Shown here one piece after another: positions 1-11,766 of a stretch of DNA of 64,000 nucleotides (position 1 is its first letter; each line of letters starts with the position of its first letter). The notes under the pieces are model-generated. The model had not been told where the DNA came from. It searched no databases and saw nothing but the letters and a program-made list of their open reading frames with translations. The stretch comes from a virus. The position numbers and the translations under genes were made by a program. The stretch covers positions 1 to 64,000 of the IMG/VR virus record IMGVR_UViG_3300027721_000734. One strand, 5' to 3'.

Positions 1-974
1 TAACTCGCCAACCATTCCTCTTCCGTTTCATAAATTGTTGGATTTGGTGCGTAATGTTTATCTAAAGTATATTGTTGTACAGCCCTATTTGAAAATTTAA
101 GTCCTGAATAAATTTCATAATCTCTTAAAGTTCTTTCCGTTCCAAAACCGTAATAACTAAAATCCATAGTGACCTCTTCACCATCCATACCAAATAATTG
201 ACGATTTTTTAAATGAGATAATTCATTTTTCTTACCCCACTCTTTATCATCATCCCATTGTTTGGTTCTACCCTTACGAGTATATTCATGCCAAATAACG
301 GTTTTATGTGGGTGGAATAAATCATATCCGTGAGTATAAGCTCTAACGGCGATTGAGATTTCCTCTCCGTGAAAATAAAATTCAGGGTCATGCTGAACCT
401 CAACACTAAATTGACCTAATGTAAAGGCCATGTGAGCGGAATAAAATCTTGAGGTAACGGGTTCTTTAAGAGTTTCCCACCCCGGAATTGTTTCAGGTAA
501 GAAGAAGACAGCACCTTCGGGTATAAATCTGTCAAACGACATTCTCCACGGGTCTGTGACTCTTCCTGCCGGGTCATTATCAGGGTCAAATGAAGAAACA
601 TATCCCGTCAGTAAAGGCTTCTTAAATCCTTTCTTTTGAAGTTGTTTAACCATTTTAATTAAGGTGTCATCCCAATCTTTCTCAAATCTCATATGAGAAT
701 CGATTTGTAGGGTATATTCCTCACCTTTATATAATTGTTGTACTTGGTTTCTAGCCCAACAAACACCTTTAGACTCTGAGTATAAAACATCAACAACTCT
801 AAATCTTTTATCTTTTGAGTATTCAGATAAATCATCAAACCCATCTTCTGGGTGATATTGACGACATATTCCAATTACCAAATTTTTAGGTTTTTTCGCA
901 TTCTCCAACATTGACTTAATTGTTGGAATAAGTTGGGGGTCACGATAGGACGCGATTTGCACAAAAATTTTCAT
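1..974 (-). CDS. Glycosyltransferase, GlcNAc-transferase-like (partial, C-terminus off the left edge)
   Basis: This reading frame is open from an ATG at 974 through base 1, giving 324 codons with no stop, so the gene is truncated by the window edge. The N-terminus (MKIFVQIASYRDPQL) and the following segments (ESKGVCWARN, then LQIDSHMRFEKDWD) fit the GlcNAc-type glycosyltransferase family (Pfam 'GlcNAc', related to polypeptide and Skp1 GlcNAc transferases). The DSH stretch near residue 93 is the likely metal and sugar-nucleotide site. A later histidine-rich stretch (FYFHGEEISIAVRAYTHGYD) also fits the family. No signal peptide is visible, so it should act in the cytoplasm. It lies downstream of the 1072-5706 fibre gene on the same strand, but a strong terminator separates them. 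Family assignment is from motif memory. The acceptor is unknown. Confidence 0.8.
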   Translation of the reverse strand, partial: MKIFVQIASYRDPQLIPTIKSMLENAKKPKNLVIGICRQYHPEDGFDDLSEYSKDKRFRVVDVLYSESKGVCWARNQVQQLYKGEEYTLQIDSHMRFEKDWDDTLIKMVKQLQKKGFKKPLLTGYVSSFDPDNDPAGRVTDPWRMSFDRFIPEGAVFFLPETIPGWETLKEPVTSRFYSAHMAFTLGQFSVEVQHDPEFYFHGEEISIAVRAYTHGYDLFHPHKTVIWHEYTRKGRTKQWDDDKEWGKKNELSHLKNRQLFGMDGEEVTMDFSYYGFGTERTLRDYEIYSGLKFSNRAVQQYTLDKHYAPNPTIYETEEEWLAS

Positions 975-1025
975 ATTTATCTTATTTTAACTAAAAAATA
1001 ATATTTTTAATTAAAAAATAAATAT

Positions 1026-1068
1026 AAAAAAAAATAACTTTAACACTATAATAATGTTAAAGTTATTT
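1026..1068 (-). terminator. Intrinsic terminator after the 1544-residue fibre gene
   Basis: A perfect 14-bp inverted repeat (1032-1045 with 1055-1068, AAATAACTTTAACA) encloses a 9-base loop. On the minus strand it is followed by a run of nine T (1034-1026). It begins 4 bases past the stop codon of the gene at 1072-5706. This is a textbook rho-independent terminator for that gene, so the glycosyltransferase at 974 needs its own promoter. Confidence 0.85.
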
Positions 1069-1071
1069 ATT

Positions 1072-4000
1072 CTATTGACGATAAATTTCCGAATATGTTA
1101 CGATAGAACAATTACTAAGAATTGGTGATGTGTTTGGATAACAATATACCGTTTTATATGTTCCCACACCAACAAAAACCGTTACAAATACTTTTTCACA
1201 GTTAAGGTAATAAAAATAACATCCATTATCACCTATCAGACTATTTTGTTCTTCGTAATTATTTATCATACCATTTTCATCAACCCAACCACCATCCGGT
1301 ATAGAATTAGCATCATCAACACTTACAATAGTCCAATTATTTGAGTTTGTATAATTATCACCACCGGGAGGTGAATTATCTAAACCATACGCTTTCCATG
1401 CTGCCCACGATATAAACCCATATTTTCTACCATTATTAAGTAACCAAACAGAACTTGATTCATTTGTTTTTATTGCTTTAACCCCCTCATAATAATTTGA
1501 ATTTAATTCAAATTCAAGACAAATTAAAGTGTTTTGTGTTGGTGTGGATATAGGAGGTAAATAACTAAAGTCATCCACAATACAACGAACCGAAAGACCA
1601 TTTTTAAGTTCTTTATACACATTTATTTCAATATCACTACCAAAAGAATTAATTGTTATTGTTTTATTATAATCTAACAATCCTTTTGATGTCCAAAACG
1701 ATGCTAAATATTTAAAAGATTCTTCATATTCAAAAACACCACTAACTTGATTAATGCCTCTAACACCTGCTGGCAGAATAGATAACCCAATCGTATCGGT
1801 CGTGATAAAAGATTTATTTTGAATCCAGTGTTTTGAACCTACCTCACACATTTTAGGTCCTGATGTAAGTCCACCTATTGAGGTAATTAAATTATCCCAC
1901 TCAACACTTGTTGGTATACGATACCCATCCGGAGCTAATCCACCATGAGAAGTATCATTAACAGCGTATGAATTATAAAGTCTACCATATCCTGGTTCAT
2001 TACCAATTGTTATTTTAATATTCCAAATACTAGATACTCTAAGACCATCAACTAAAGATATCACACCAATACCTTGATTAAAACTAATAATATTTGGTGT
2101 TATCCCACTTTGACTTCCTGTTAATGGACCTATAGTTGGTGTTGATGGTTCTAATGTTAATTCATCAAATTCTTTGAATGCGTAAAGACATACTGTTGAT
2201 GTTGTTTTACTATATTTAACGACTACAAGATATATTTCATTAAAATTATAAACTGATGTGGTTTGTATTGTTGGGGATAATGAATCGAATGATAACCCAA
2301 ACTTAAATGTTGATGTTGTTATAGGTATTATAAATACTCTACCTCTCTCATCACCGTCTTTACTCTCTCTTAAACTAAAAAATCTTCCACCGTTATTTGT
2401 TAACCTTGTTGATTTAATAACAAACGAACAATAAATATTATCTGAACCCAAACCGTTAAATGTATTATAAATACTTTCACCGCTATAATTTAGAGAAATA
2501 GAGTTATTAGTTAAAACTTGATTATAATTTGTAAATGTTAATCCTGTTGGAACTATTTTAATTGGGTTAATACCCTCGTTTAGTGTATGAGGTAACCATT
2601 GATGAGGATTACCTAAATAGTCAATAGTTGATTGGTAAGATAAATTAGTTGTTGCTAAATAATCAAAATTATCATCTAAAAGTATGTTCTCAAATGAATC
2701 AATATAATCGTAATTAATTCTATTATTTGGATAACACCAAGCACCTTCAATCAACCCTAACCATTGTGAGTTAGTATAATTACTGGCATCTATAAGTGGT
2801 GTCCCATCTCTATATGTTGTTACATTTAAATTAGTTCTTTGCCAAATATTACCACCTGAATAATTATTATTACTTTGTTTCACATTCCCAAGACGACCAG
2901 TCTTTGATGGGAAAATAGTTTTAATAGTTGACTCTATAACAATTGTGATAGTTACATCCCCACCAGGTGGTTTAAGTATAAAACTCTGACCATTATTATA
3001 TATTTTATCAACCCAATTAGCCCCATCCCAAATAGATATAGTAACATAGTTGCGTTTATAATAAAATAAATCACCAAGGGTAACGGCACCATATTGATTT
3101 CCTACCATATTTAGATTAAATTCCACAGAATCATTTAACCCTATTATATCCGACGATAGATTAACACTTTCATGTCTAATATTACCGCCAACATATACAC
3201 CCCAATTAGAAATCATAAACGACCCATTTATTGGATTTGATAGTGTCCATTTACCATATAATGGTTGACCTGGTGTATAATCAACAAATGTTAATGTTGA
3301 GCTATTAGAGTATATTGGTTTTTTTGTTGGTGAAGGTGTGTTTGTTGGTGTTGGAGTATTTGTTGGTGTTTTTGTTGGTGTTTTTGTTGGTGTTTTTGTG
3401 GGTTTAGGTGTTTTTGTTGGTGTTTTTGTTTGAGTAGGTGTCGATGTTGGTGATGCTTCAAATGTTGGGGTAGGTGTTGATGTAGGTGTGGGTGTTTTAG
3501 TTTGAGTTCTTGTTGGTGTTGGTGTTTTAGTTAATGTCAATGTTGGTGTGACTGTTGGTGTGACTGTTGGTGTCGGACTTGGTGTTAAAGTATGGGTTGC
3601 GGTGGGTGTTTGAGTATTTGTTGGGGTTATCGTTGGTGTTTTAGTAGGTGTTGGTGTTGGGGTTGATGACGCATTTGGTGTTAGTGTTGGTGTTTGGGAT
3701 AACCCTGGTGTTTGAGTTGGTGTTTGTGTTATTGTTGGAGTTGTCGTAGGTGTTATTGTTGGAGTTATTGTTGGAGTTGTCGTAGGTGTTATTGTTGGAG
3801 TTGTTGTTGGTGTTTTAGTAGGTGTTTGAGTGTTAGTTGATGTTTGAGTTGGTGTTGGTGTAACTACATTTAAATTTGATGTAACACATTCAGGTATTTG
3901 AGATGCCCCAAAAATAGGTTCATTAATAGTGTCTATATATATGGCATCATATGGATAATTTTTATTAATAAGATATAAACTAGTTGATGTACCATCAATA

Positions 4001-5706
4001 TTGATTGAGGTTATATAGATTTGACCATCGTCTTCAAAAATACCATATGTTTCACAACTATTATTAGATAATAATAATGGTATATCAATTTCTAAATTCC
4101 CTGTCAAATAATTCCATTGACTTAAATAACATTCGTTAGTATTAATATCGGCATTTAGAGCTAAAAATTTATTAGTGGATGTTTTATAAAAATCCCCACT
4201 GATATACCTATCAGTTATCAATGAAAATTTAACACTCATGATTGTACTTTTACCTGAAATGTTAAGCTCAACCACTTGTCTCGGACTATATTTATTATTT
4301 ACCGCCAAAAGAATTGAATTTGAAATTGCTGCAAATCCGGTTGATGGTAAAAAATTAGATGGGTAGGGGATATAACGAACAAACGTTGCGGTAAAACCTG
4401 TTAAAATTAAATTATATTCGTTAAACCCCTTATTACCAGGTACCCAAAGTTTAGTTTGAGTGTGGGCAATATCTGGCGCCCCCAAAGGCATATTCGGTAT
4501 GTTTAATAATGTTGATTCGTTTGTTAAAGAATTATAATAATAAACATTGTTGTAATTATCGTTATATAAAACAGCACAGGGCGGTACCAAAGGTTTGCTG
4601 GTTCGTGTTGGTGTTGGTGTGTTTGTTGGTGTTTTTGTTGGTGTTTTTGTTGGTGTTTTTGTGGGTTTAGGTGTTTTTGTTACTGTAGGTGTAGGTTTAG
4701 GTGTTTTTGTTGGTGTTTTTGTTTGAGTAGGTGTTGGTTTAGGCGTTCTTGTGGCTGTAGGTGTAGGTGTAGGAGTCACTAACCATATAATAGTTGAATC
4801 ACATAACTCATAAGTATGATTTGAAGTTAAATATTGATAATCACTATTATTAGCAAAATATATGGTATTATTTAGGTATTGGGAATTATTCCGATTATCT
4901 GATTGTAATACTGTTTTAAAAGTTAAATCACTATTATATTTAAAATCTAATGTTGACGAAATTTTAAATGTATAAACATCCGAAGTATTAACATTTCTAC
5001 TATCAGTTGTAAGTATATTAAGATTATTATTAATTAAGTCATGACCCGAAATTTTAAGTAAATTACCAACATTATCACAACAAACCCAAGTAGTTGCTGA
5101 ATACCAATTATTTTTTGGGTAGGATGTGTCCACTTGTTTATATGGGTTAGTTTGAAGAAACCAGTGGTCAAAACTATTATTATATTGGTTATTGGGGGTG
5201 TACTCAACATTTGGAGTGTTGTTAGTTATATCATTTGATTTAACAACATTAACTATTTTAAGGGAGTCTTCAAGTTCTATACCATTTTTAAATAAATGAA
5301 TTCTAAATGTGAATGTTTCGTTTGTCCAAACAATTATTTGTAAGTTAACTTCTCTAAGATAATAAGACCCTTGATTAAACAAAAAACTACCACCGTTATT
5401 ATTAAAAGAAAATCCATTATTATTACCTAAACAGATTGGGTTTCGATAATAATTATTAAATGTTAATAATTTTTTATCGGAAAAATTAGTTTTTATTACT
5501 GAAATATATGATGTGTTATCGGGTACCTCAACTCTAACTCCTGGTTCGGTTGTTAAACTCAATTGAGGTATATTAGTAGCCAAAACTTGGCTAGTCCCTA
5601 TTGGGTTATATATTTTTGAAAGATATCTTAGTCTCCCTATATTATAATAAATGGAGTAAATACCGTCGGTAGTTTGTTGATTTAATCTTACATCAAATTG
5701 TTTCAT
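1072..5706 (-). CDS. Giant fibre/adhesin-like protein with Thr-Pro linkers and a FISUMP domain
   Basis: This 1544-residue protein is probably a virion fibre or surface adhesin. An N-terminal beta-rich region (about 1-310) is followed by a Thr-Pro-Lys linker (about 312-370). A second globular domain (about 375-615) looks propeller-like, and a second, longer Thr-Pro linker follows (about 618-805). The C-terminal half holds a FISUMP (Fibrobacter succinogenes major paralogous) domain. Its first half ([17 protein letters not shown], then GAWCYPNN) lies at about 949-989. Its second half ([12 protein letters not shown], then [15 protein letters not shown], then GLSVRC) lies at about 1239-1380. The roughly 250 residues between them look like an inserted jelly-roll/LamG-like domain. 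A final domain covers about 1390-1544. There is no signal peptide, which fits a virion protein rather than a secreted host protein. It is first of four similar minus-strand genes. Confidence 0.7.
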   Translation of the reverse strand: MKQFDVRLNQQTTDGIYSIYYNIGRLRYLSKIYNPIGTSQVLATNIPQLSLTTEPGVRVEVPDNTSYISVIKTNFSDKKLLTFNNYYRNPICLGNNNGFSFNNNGGSFLFNQGSYYLREVNLQIIVWTNETFTFRIHLFKNGIELEDSLKIVNVVKSNDITNNTPNVEYTPNNQYNNSFDHWFLQTNPYKQVDTSYPKNNWYSATTWVCCDNVGNLLKISGHDLINNNLNILTTDSRNVNTSDVYTFKISSTLDFKYNSDLTFKTVLQSDNRNNSQYLNNTIYFANNSDYQYLTSNHTYELCDSTIIWLVTPTPTPTATRTPKPTPTQTKTPTKTPKPTPTVTKTPKPTKTPTKTPTKTPTNTPTPTRTSKPLVPPCAVLYNDNYNNVYYYNSLTNESTLLNIPNMPLGAPDIAHTQTKLWVPGNKGFNEYNLILTGFTATFVRYIPYPSNFLPSTGFAAISNSILLAVNNKYSPRQVVELNISGKSTIMSVKFSLITDRYISGDFYKTSTNKFLALNADINTNECYLSQWNYLTGNLEIDIPLLLSNNSCETYGIFEDDGQIYITSINIDGTSTSLYLINKNYPYDAIYIDTINEPIFGASQIPECVTSNLNVVTPTPTQTSTNTQTPTKTPTTTPTITPTTTPTITPTITPTTTPTITQTPTQTPGLSQTPTLTPNASSTPTPTPTKTPTITPTNTQTPTATHTLTPSPTPTVTPTVTPTLTLTKTPTPTRTQTKTPTPTSTPTPTFEASPTSTPTQTKTPTKTPKPTKTPTKTPTKTPTNTPTPTNTPSPTKKPIYSNSSTLTFVDYTPGQPLYGKWTLSNPINGSFMISNWGVYVGGNIRHESVNLSSDIIGLNDSVEFNLNMVGNQYGAVTLGDLFYYKRNYVTISIWDGANWVDKIYNNGQSFILKPPGGDVTITIVIESTIKTIFPSKTGRLGNVKQSNNNYSGGNIWQRTNLNVTTYRDGTPLIDASNYTNSQWLGLIEGAWCYPNNRINYDYIDSFENILLDDNFDYLATTNLSYQSTIDYLGNPHQWLPHTLNEGINPIKIVPTGLTFTNYNQVLTNNSISLNYSGESIYNTFNGLGSDNIYCSFVIKSTRLTNNGGRFFSLRESKDGDERGRVFIIPITTSTFKFGLSFDSLSPTIQTTSVYNFNEIYLVVVKYSKTTSTVCLYAFKEFDELTLEPSTPTIGPLTGSQSGITPNIISFNQGIGVISLVDGLRVSSIWNIKITIGNEPGYGRLYNSYAVNDTSHGGLAPDGYRIPTSVEWDNLITSIGGLTSGPKMCEVGSKHWIQNKSFITTDTIGLSILPAGVRGINQVSGVFEYEESFKYLASFWTSKGLLDYNKTITINSFGSDIEINVYKELKNGLSVRCIVDDFSYLPPISTPTQNTLICLEFELNSNYYEGVKAIKTNESSSVWLLNNGRKYGFISWAAWKAYGLDNSPPGGDNYTNSNNWTIVSVDDANSIPDGGWVDENGMINNYEEQNSLIGDNGCYFYYLNCEKVFVTVFVGVGTYKTVYCYPNTSPILSNCSIVTYSEIYRQ
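3310..3870 (-). repeat. Low-complexity Thr-Pro linker coding repeat (long)
   Basis: The DNA is dominated by GTTGGTGTT-type units on the plus strand, which encode TPTPTPTxTPT on the minus strand. The tract spans about 185 residues inside the 1544-residue fibre gene. Related tracts occur at about 4600-4770, 12880-12960, 13160-13210, 32000-32215, 33140-33240 and 35840-35910. They are in frame in every case, so this is coding low complexity and not a CRISPR or satellite. Such linkers are typically extended and often O-glycosylated in extracellular proteins. Confidence 0.85.
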
Positions 5707-5737
5707 TTTATTTAATTCTTTTTTTTTTATTATGTAA

Positions 5738-8700
5738 TTATGTTAGAGTTATTGTTTTGGTTGCACCATCAATAGTTCCAAAAGGATTTGATGTAACAAT
5801 ACTCCATCTCCACCAAGGTTGATATGGTGAGTTATATCCCATATAAGTAAATGATGTTCTATTATACGAGACGCCATTTATAGTTAATGTTGTCCAGTTA
5901 TTTGGGGATATAGTAGTAGACCCATTTGTAATATAAAATTCAAGACGACTTGTTGACATATTATAAAATAATGAATAGATTACAGGATTTACTCCTCCAA
6001 CATTAATACTAATTTGTCGGTCTGAGATAGACCCAACAGCATCTAAAGAACTCTCTAAATCACCCCATATTAGGCTTTCTCTATTTGACCCTACTACCAT
6101 AGTAGTGGTAAATGATGGTAAAGGTGTTGGTGTTGATGTGTTAATCGGAGATGGTGATGGTACCACAATTTCTTGTACAATGTAATTATAACTATTCCCT
6201 ACCCCCAAATATTGACCAAGTGTATTAAAGGCGTCGTAGGAGGTTGTTATATATACTCTAGCAACATATGTCATAGGTTGTGTATAATCAATACTAAATG
6301 TATAATAATCCGTAACGTTTTCACATTTAACAGTGCTAGATAATAAAGTACCACCTAAAGACCATTCATTTTCAATTGTATTTACCGTTACGCTAGAAAA
6401 GAATATATTGTTTTTATATATTGATAATGTAATAGGGACGTTACCAACTGATGATTTTATTTGTAAAGATGCTGTCCTTGTTTTGTATGGACTTGACAAT
6501 ACAAACTCATTACATCTTGAGAATGAAATAGAATCTCTTGTATTATCAAAAACAAAACCAAATCTATTATCAGGTGATACGGTTATACCATCACTTTTAA
6601 CTCGATATTTAAATGGTGTTATGTTGGGTAATGTATTACAATTCAAATTATCAATACTCCAATTTGACCCTCCTATTGGAGAAATTATAACAATTCTAAT
6701 TGTTGATGGAGAAGAAGTTAATTTATTAAACTTTAATCTTATATTACCATCAGATATATCGTTACCGTAATATCTATCAACACCTATTTGAGGTGATGGT
6801 ACAGAACTTTCTGAAAGTCGGACACCGGTACTTGCGATATCACTTAAAGAATACGATGTGTTAATTGTTGGAATTAAATTTGGTATCCATTCATTATTTT
6901 TTAATATATACCTATTTAAAGATTTTGTGTTAATAATTTGGGCAACAAAGTTTTCACGTCCATCACTGACCAAAGAATCCCCAACAAATAAAGAATCCCC
7001 AACCAATTTGTTATCCCAATAAATTTGAAATCTATCCGGTGCGTATCCGGCATTAAAGTCTATTGAGACGATACTACTTAATTCCCCAATGTTTGTTACT
7101 AATTCATAATACCCAACACTTAAATTTGAGTTAGGGGTGAACGCACCACTACAAGGTATTATTACGGAGGTGGTGCTCGGACATAGATATGTTAAACCAA
7201 TGGTATATGTTATATTATACATTGGAGATGGTGTAATAATTTTAGTTATGGTTATTTCATTTATAATATCGGAAGAACTAAAAAAAGTTCCATAAGGTAT
7301 TAATGTTTTAGATAATGTTGATGATGTCGTTGCGGTATAGATTTTACTTTTATTAACACTTTTAACATTAACTTCCAACATAACTTCATTATGTACAGGT
7401 GTATTAGTATTTGTTGTTTTACTAATGCCGACAATATAAAAACCTCTAGATGTTTTACTATCACAATTTTCAGAAATGTTTAATATAATCTCTTGAGGTT
7501 TACTGTAATAAAAGGGGTCATAATTAATCCAATCTATTAAAGGTAAATAAAACCCTTCCGGCGCTGAAACATATGAACCGCCTGAAAATAATAATAAATC
7601 CTCAACTACGGAATAATCTGATGATGTTTTTTTAATTAAACCTTGATAGCACTCAATATTATTTTCCAATGTTGTTGGGTCAAAAGTTCGAGAATTATCC
7701 ATTAATATTTTAGTTTTGATTAGTGTTGAAATAGACACATCTGTTAAAAACCAATTGCTAATATACGAAGGGTAGAAAGACTTGGTTTTGACTTCATTAT
7801 TAATTGTTTTTATTTTACCGGACTCTACTTGATATGTTTTAACTGGTTGATTGATAAGTATTGTTGAGGGATTTTCGTCATTACTCCCACCATATGGTGC
7901 TCCGGTGTAAAAACCTTTTAACGCTTTCTGACAACCAGAAGGGTCAAAATAAACAGTTTTACCAACTGTTAATCCTAACATATCTCTATTATCAAAAAAT
8001 AACCTTGCAAATTCCGAAATGACCGGAGTATTTAAAGTTCCAGATTCAAACCATAATATATTTGTGAATTTTGAATCTAAAATTCCGTAATATTCATCCG
8101 GAATTGATTCTGAATAGTTTCCGTGTGTTATGGCAAATTCATATGACGAATCCAATAAATTTTTTGCTTTGTTATTGGCGTCCAATTGACTAACACAACT
8201 AAATTCTTGTCCTGCAGGAATTGTTATTTTTGTTGATGTAAATATTTCTAAACCACAACAATTATTAGGTATTTCCTTTTCAAATAATGTATTATAATAA
8301 AGATTACCATCACGACATATTGGTTCAGGCTTACCTGATGTGTAAGGTAATACGATTAAATGTTCCCAAAATGTAACTAATGTTGGGTTGTCAGCCATCA
8401 TTGAATATTGTTGGGAGTAAGTAATGTTGGTCGACCCTTCTCGGAAATAATCATAAAAAACCCCAGAACATTGAGTTTTACTTGTTATTGTCCCATCGTA
8501 ATTTTGATAGTAATAGTAAATACCGTCACAATAATGTCCGGCGGTGGCGTTTGAACCTGTTTTATCAACTAATTTACGATTAGTTTCTATATATGGTGTT
8601 GATGTATATCTATGTAAAAATATTTTACACGGTTCTTCTGTTTTTACAGTTGTTTTTTTGAAAAGTTTAATCACTATAAAAATCACCAAAAGTACAATTG

Positions 8701-9949
8701 AGATTATTGTACCTATACCGGGGATAACATTCAAACCCATAATTGTTGACGCAGCTGTGTATGTACAGACACAAGTACCGGCAACAATTATGGCGTTTAT
8801 CGCTAAACTTGCAAGACCCACCCCAACGCCTGTGGCAGCAAAATTGTTACCATTTTTCCAATTCATGATTCCTGACATTCCTTGGAAACTTACTATTTTA
8901 CTCCAATCTGTTTCCCCTGAATCATAACCATTAACTAACCCTGACCCCAATTTAATTAATGCGTGTAAAGACCCTATAATTGGGTAATGTGATTTATTGG
9001 TGAAACTATATAAAGTAAAAGTGTTTTTACTTGACTTTTCTTGAGAAGAACTATCAAACCCAAAATAATAACGATATGTAAATGGTTGTATTAATGTTCT
9101 GAAATAAATTGTTTCTTTAATTTTACCTATATCACTCATTTTTGGAACAACACAAGCCGGTGATTCATCTTTAATTGAATTATAATATGACCTAGGTCCA
9201 TCTGTTATTGTTGTTGTTTTTGTTTTTGAGAAAGCATTTTTTTTAACTGTTCTATAATAAGTTGTTGTACCAAATGCCCTATCAAGTGACCCACCGACTT
9301 TATATACCAAATTACCATAACCATAATAATAAGGTAATGCTGGATTACTAAAAAATGGTGAGGAATAAACTAAAGTATTAATTGTCCATTGAGTTAATTC
9401 GGTGAAAGAATATAAGATAGTTCTCAATTTAGGTGAGTATACTGAATCATAAGGTGAATAAACATGTATTCCCATATTATAAGAATATACATCAACAGGA
9501 CATCCATATGATATAGAAATTGAAGATATCTCATCTTTAACTTTAATTTGACCCAAACCGATGTTAATTAATAACATATCTGATGTATTGTTTTGGTCAG
9601 AGTTTACAATAATATAATATTTTGTGTTTTTTCTAATACCGTCTTTCTTAAACACATTTACATTCATTAATGTTGTGTTCGAAGGAATAAATAAACTATC
9701 TTTATTTGATGAGTCTGATGTTGACGAACCATTTGGGTGTACAAAAGATACACATCCGTAATCTATATTATCGGAAGGGTGAATCTCAATCGTTATCACG
9801 GCATGATTTGTAGTACTTAATTTTAACGGAATTACTTTAGTTGCGAATCGTAAATTTCTAGGAAAATCGGAACTTGTTATAAATTTAGGTGAAGATGAAT
9901 CATAGTCAGATTCGGTAAAAGTGTAAATTGGTGATGTATTTTGTAACAT
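5738..9949 (-). CDS. Large fibre/surface protein with an internal membrane-spanning segment
   Basis: This 1403-residue protein is not recognised by family. It starts with a beta-rich region (about 1-365). An unusual hydrophobic stretch (about 370-434: [13 protein letters not shown], then [20 protein letters not shown]) would form two transmembrane helices ending in a positive cluster. The rest is long, Ser/Thr/Tyr/Asn-rich and beta-like, with a short Pro-Ser-Thr linker near 1255-1275. The C-terminal region (about 1280-1403) includes a possible carbohydrate-binding-like domain. It sits between two FISUMP-containing genes on the same strand with gaps of only 13 and 31 bases, so it is probably co-expressed with them. 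A virion-attached fibre or a membrane-inserted host-contact protein are both possible. Coding is certain and function is a guess. Confidence 0.6.
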   Translation of the reverse strand: MLQNTSPIYTFTESDYDSSSPKFITSSDFPRNLRFATKVIPLKLSTTNHAVITIEIHPSDNIDYGCVSFVHPNGSSTSDSSNKDSLFIPSNTTLMNVNVFKKDGIRKNTKYYIIVNSDQNNTSDMLLINIGLGQIKVKDEISSISISYGCPVDVYSYNMGIHVYSPYDSVYSPKLRTILYSFTELTQWTINTLVYSSPFFSNPALPYYYGYGNLVYKVGGSLDRAFGTTTYYRTVKKNAFSKTKTTTITDGPRSYYNSIKDESPACVVPKMSDIGKIKETIYFRTLIQPFTYRYYFGFDSSSQEKSSKNTFTLYSFTNKSHYPIIGSLHALIKLGSGLVNGYDSGETDWSKIVSFQGMSGIMNWKNGNNFAATGVGVGLASLAINAIIVAGTCVCTYTAASTIMGLNVIPGIGTIISIVLLVIFIVIKLFKKTTVKTEEPCKIFLHRYTSTPYIETNRKLVDKTGSNATAGHYCDGIYYYYQNYDGTITSKTQCSGVFYDYFREGSTNITYSQQYSMMADNPTLVTFWEHLIVLPYTSGKPEPICRDGNLYYNTLFEKEIPNNCCGLEIFTSTKITIPAGQEFSCVSQLDANNKAKNLLDSSYEFAITHGNYSESIPDEYYGILDSKFTNILWFESGTLNTPVISEFARLFFDNRDMLGLTVGKTVYFDPSGCQKALKGFYTGAPYGGSNDENPSTILINQPVKTYQVESGKIKTINNEVKTKSFYPSYISNWFLTDVSISTLIKTKILMDNSRTFDPTTLENNIECYQGLIKKTSSDYSVVEDLLLFSGGSYVSAPEGFYLPLIDWINYDPFYYSKPQEIILNISENCDSKTSRGFYIVGISKTTNTNTPVHNEVMLEVNVKSVNKSKIYTATTSSTLSKTLIPYGTFFSSSDIINEITITKIITPSPMYNITYTIGLTYLCPSTTSVIIPCSGAFTPNSNLSVGYYELVTNIGELSSIVSIDFNAGYAPDRFQIYWDNKLVGDSLFVGDSLVSDGRENFVAQIINTKSLNRYILKNNEWIPNLIPTINTSYSLSDIASTGVRLSESSVPSPQIGVDRYYGNDISDGNIRLKFNKLTSSPSTIRIVIISPIGGSNWSIDNLNCNTLPNITPFKYRVKSDGITVSPDNRFGFVFDNTRDSISFSRCNEFVLSSPYKTRTASLQIKSSVGNVPITLSIYKNNIFFSSVTVNTIENEWSLGGTLLSSTVKCENVTDYYTFSIDYTQPMTYVARVYITTSYDAFNTLGQYLGVGNSYNYIVQEIVVPSPSPINTSTPTPLPSFTTTMVVGSNRESLIWGDLESSLDAVGSISDRQISINVGGVNPVIYSLFYNMSTSRLEFYITNGSTTISPNNWTTLTINGVSYNRTSFTYMGYNSPYQPWWRWSIVTSNPFGTIDGATKTITLT

Positions 9950-9962
9950 ATATATTAATTTA

Positions 9963-11675
9963 TTAATTTCTTATTAATCTTATTGACATTCCAGACGCTT
10001 TACCCCAATTGGTTGCTGTCATTAAGTCAGACAGATGGGTAATATAAACGTGATTTGCGGTAATTGTTTGAGTAGAACTAGAACTCCAAAAATAGGCTGT
10101 TTTGTTTATATCTATAAACACATTAGACCCCATGTTTATTCCTGACAGCTTAAAACTTACATTTCTAAAACCACCGGGTAAAGCGGTAAAACCAGTTTCG
10201 TTAGTTGCTCCTAAATTAGGGGTTAACCAGTGACTTGCACCAGTTTCTTTTAATTTACCACCCAATTTTGGGTTTAAATTGTAACTCATTTCATTCCAAT
10301 CACCCATTGTGGGAATTTTCCATCCTGTTGGTGCTAATCCTCTTGAGTCATTTACCGCATACCAATTATATAATAATCCGTATGTACTACCATTGGATGT
10401 GTTATTATTATAATAACAATAAGCTCCCGTGGTTAAGTTCGCCCATTCTGTTGCTTCGGTAACATGTGGGATTGGGTCTCCATTACGATAATGATTTACA
10501 TCTAAATTTTTAGATGACCAAATTCTGTTGTAATTTGTCCCTTGAATACTTACAGAATCAATCACCCCTATGGTGGTATATTGACTATTACATTCAAGAA
10601 TATCTGAACCACAAAATGTTTTATTTACAATTATACCTCCTCTTACTTCATATATGGCTGAATATGTTGAATATTGACCATTATTTAATTGTGAGTAAAA
10701 ACCATCGGGAGCTATTAAACTGGGTGTTGTTGCTCGAGTATCAACAGTTGAGTAATATTTATCAGAACCCCCATTACAAAATATTCCTCCGGTGGATATT
10801 CTAAATACTGTTTCGGTTGATATTTTAAATGAAATAGGTTCAGTCCCGTCGGATACATATTTTAATTTATAAATAGGGTTTATAGAGTTTCCACCTAGAT
10901 TCAATATCACAAAATCGGAATTTCCTGTACCAATAAATCTACTAAATTTTTCACCATTTTTATATAAAAAAACAATATAAGGGATTGTTAAATTTGTTGG
11001 TCGACACTCAAGTGTTATTATTTTTTTATCAAGCATTCTAGAACATCCTGGGTCATAACCATTTAAAAAAACTTCTTTAAACTCACCCCCTCCAGACGAT
11101 TCCTGAGATGACGTACTGAAACTCCACCCAACTCTGTTTGTCGTACTTACTTTTGTAAAAGTGATTAAAGTTTCTAATGTAGAATTTCCATACCAATATG
11201 TGTTGTTAGTTATACCTTCATCGTCATATATATTATTGGTATTGTCAAAATATACTGTTTTTTGTTCTTCACATGATGAACATAATTTATCTTTATCAGT
11301 GTTAAAACAAAACACTTCATTTTTATTTGAACAATCTAAGTCGAATAATGCGTACCAAGTAGTACCATTATTTATTGGAAAATTGATTGACACGTCAGAT
11401 TTTGTACCTGAATATCCTGAAACCCCTCTCCACTTTTCAGTTGTCCAACCTTTAAATATTGAATTTTTTTTAGGTATTGCCGTTATTAAAACTAAACTAT
11501 TTTCTTTACCAATTTTAGTTATTGTTGTACCTGTGATACTTCCATCAGTAATTAAACCTTCAGCACAATCGGATTGAAGTAAAACTGTAAAAACAGTTGT
11601 GGCAGAATTTGGGTAAACTTGAGTAACGGATACCCCATATTCACAAATATCTTCAGGTGTTGGTAATGGCCCCAT
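9963..11675 (-). CDS. FISUMP-domain fibre protein
   Basis: This 570-residue protein ends in a complete FISUMP domain (about 380-570). The signature runs in the usual order: RIWSSKNLDVNHYRNGDPIP, TGAYCYYNN, YGLLYNWYAVND, GLAPTGWKIPT, KLKETGASHW, GFTALPGGFRN, FWSSSS and MSIRLIRN. Such domains are common in Bacteroidota surface proteins and have a C-type-lectin-like character, which fits ligand binding. The N-terminal part contains an InlB_B-like bacterial repeat segment (GKENSLVLITAIPKKNSIFKGW, compare 'A.P..Gy.F.gW') and Cys pairs (CSSCEEQ). No signal peptide is seen. It lies between the 1403-residue gene and the delta-60 gene, all in the same direction. The likely role is a receptor-binding tip or fibre. 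Confidence 0.75.
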   Translation of the reverse strand: MGPLPTPEDICEYGVSVTQVYPNSATTVFTVLLQSDCAEGLITDGSITGTTITKIGKENSLVLITAIPKKNSIFKGWTTEKWRGVSGYSGTKSDVSINFPINNGTTWYALFDLDCSNKNEVFCFNTDKDKLCSSCEEQKTVYFDNTNNIYDDEGITNNTYWYGNSTLETLITFTKVSTTNRVGWSFSTSSQESSGGGEFKEVFLNGYDPGCSRMLDKKIITLECRPTNLTIPYIVFLYKNGEKFSRFIGTGNSDFVILNLGGNSINPIYKLKYVSDGTEPISFKISTETVFRISTGGIFCNGGSDKYYSTVDTRATTPSLIAPDGFYSQLNNGQYSTYSAIYEVRGGIIVNKTFCGSDILECNSQYTTIGVIDSVSIQGTNYNRIWSSKNLDVNHYRNGDPIPHVTEATEWANLTTGAYCYYNNNTSNGSTYGLLYNWYAVNDSRGLAPTGWKIPTMGDWNEMSYNLNPKLGGKLKETGASHWLTPNLGATNETGFTALPGGFRNVSFKLSGINMGSNVFIDINKTAYFWSSSSTQTITANHVYITHLSDLMTATNWGKASGMSIRLIRN

Positions 11676-11766
11676 TTTTAATTTTTTTATTAATTTTTAT
11701 TTTTAATCTTATCTTATTATATATATCTGTAAATTCACATTCAACCATTAATTTTTATATTTTTTA

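Noticed and set aside
1566-11675. Diversity-generating retroelement acting on the FISUMP domains
   Set aside because: FISUMP/C-type-lectin-like domains are known DGR targets, but I see no reverse transcriptase or template repeat in this window. It could lie outside it.
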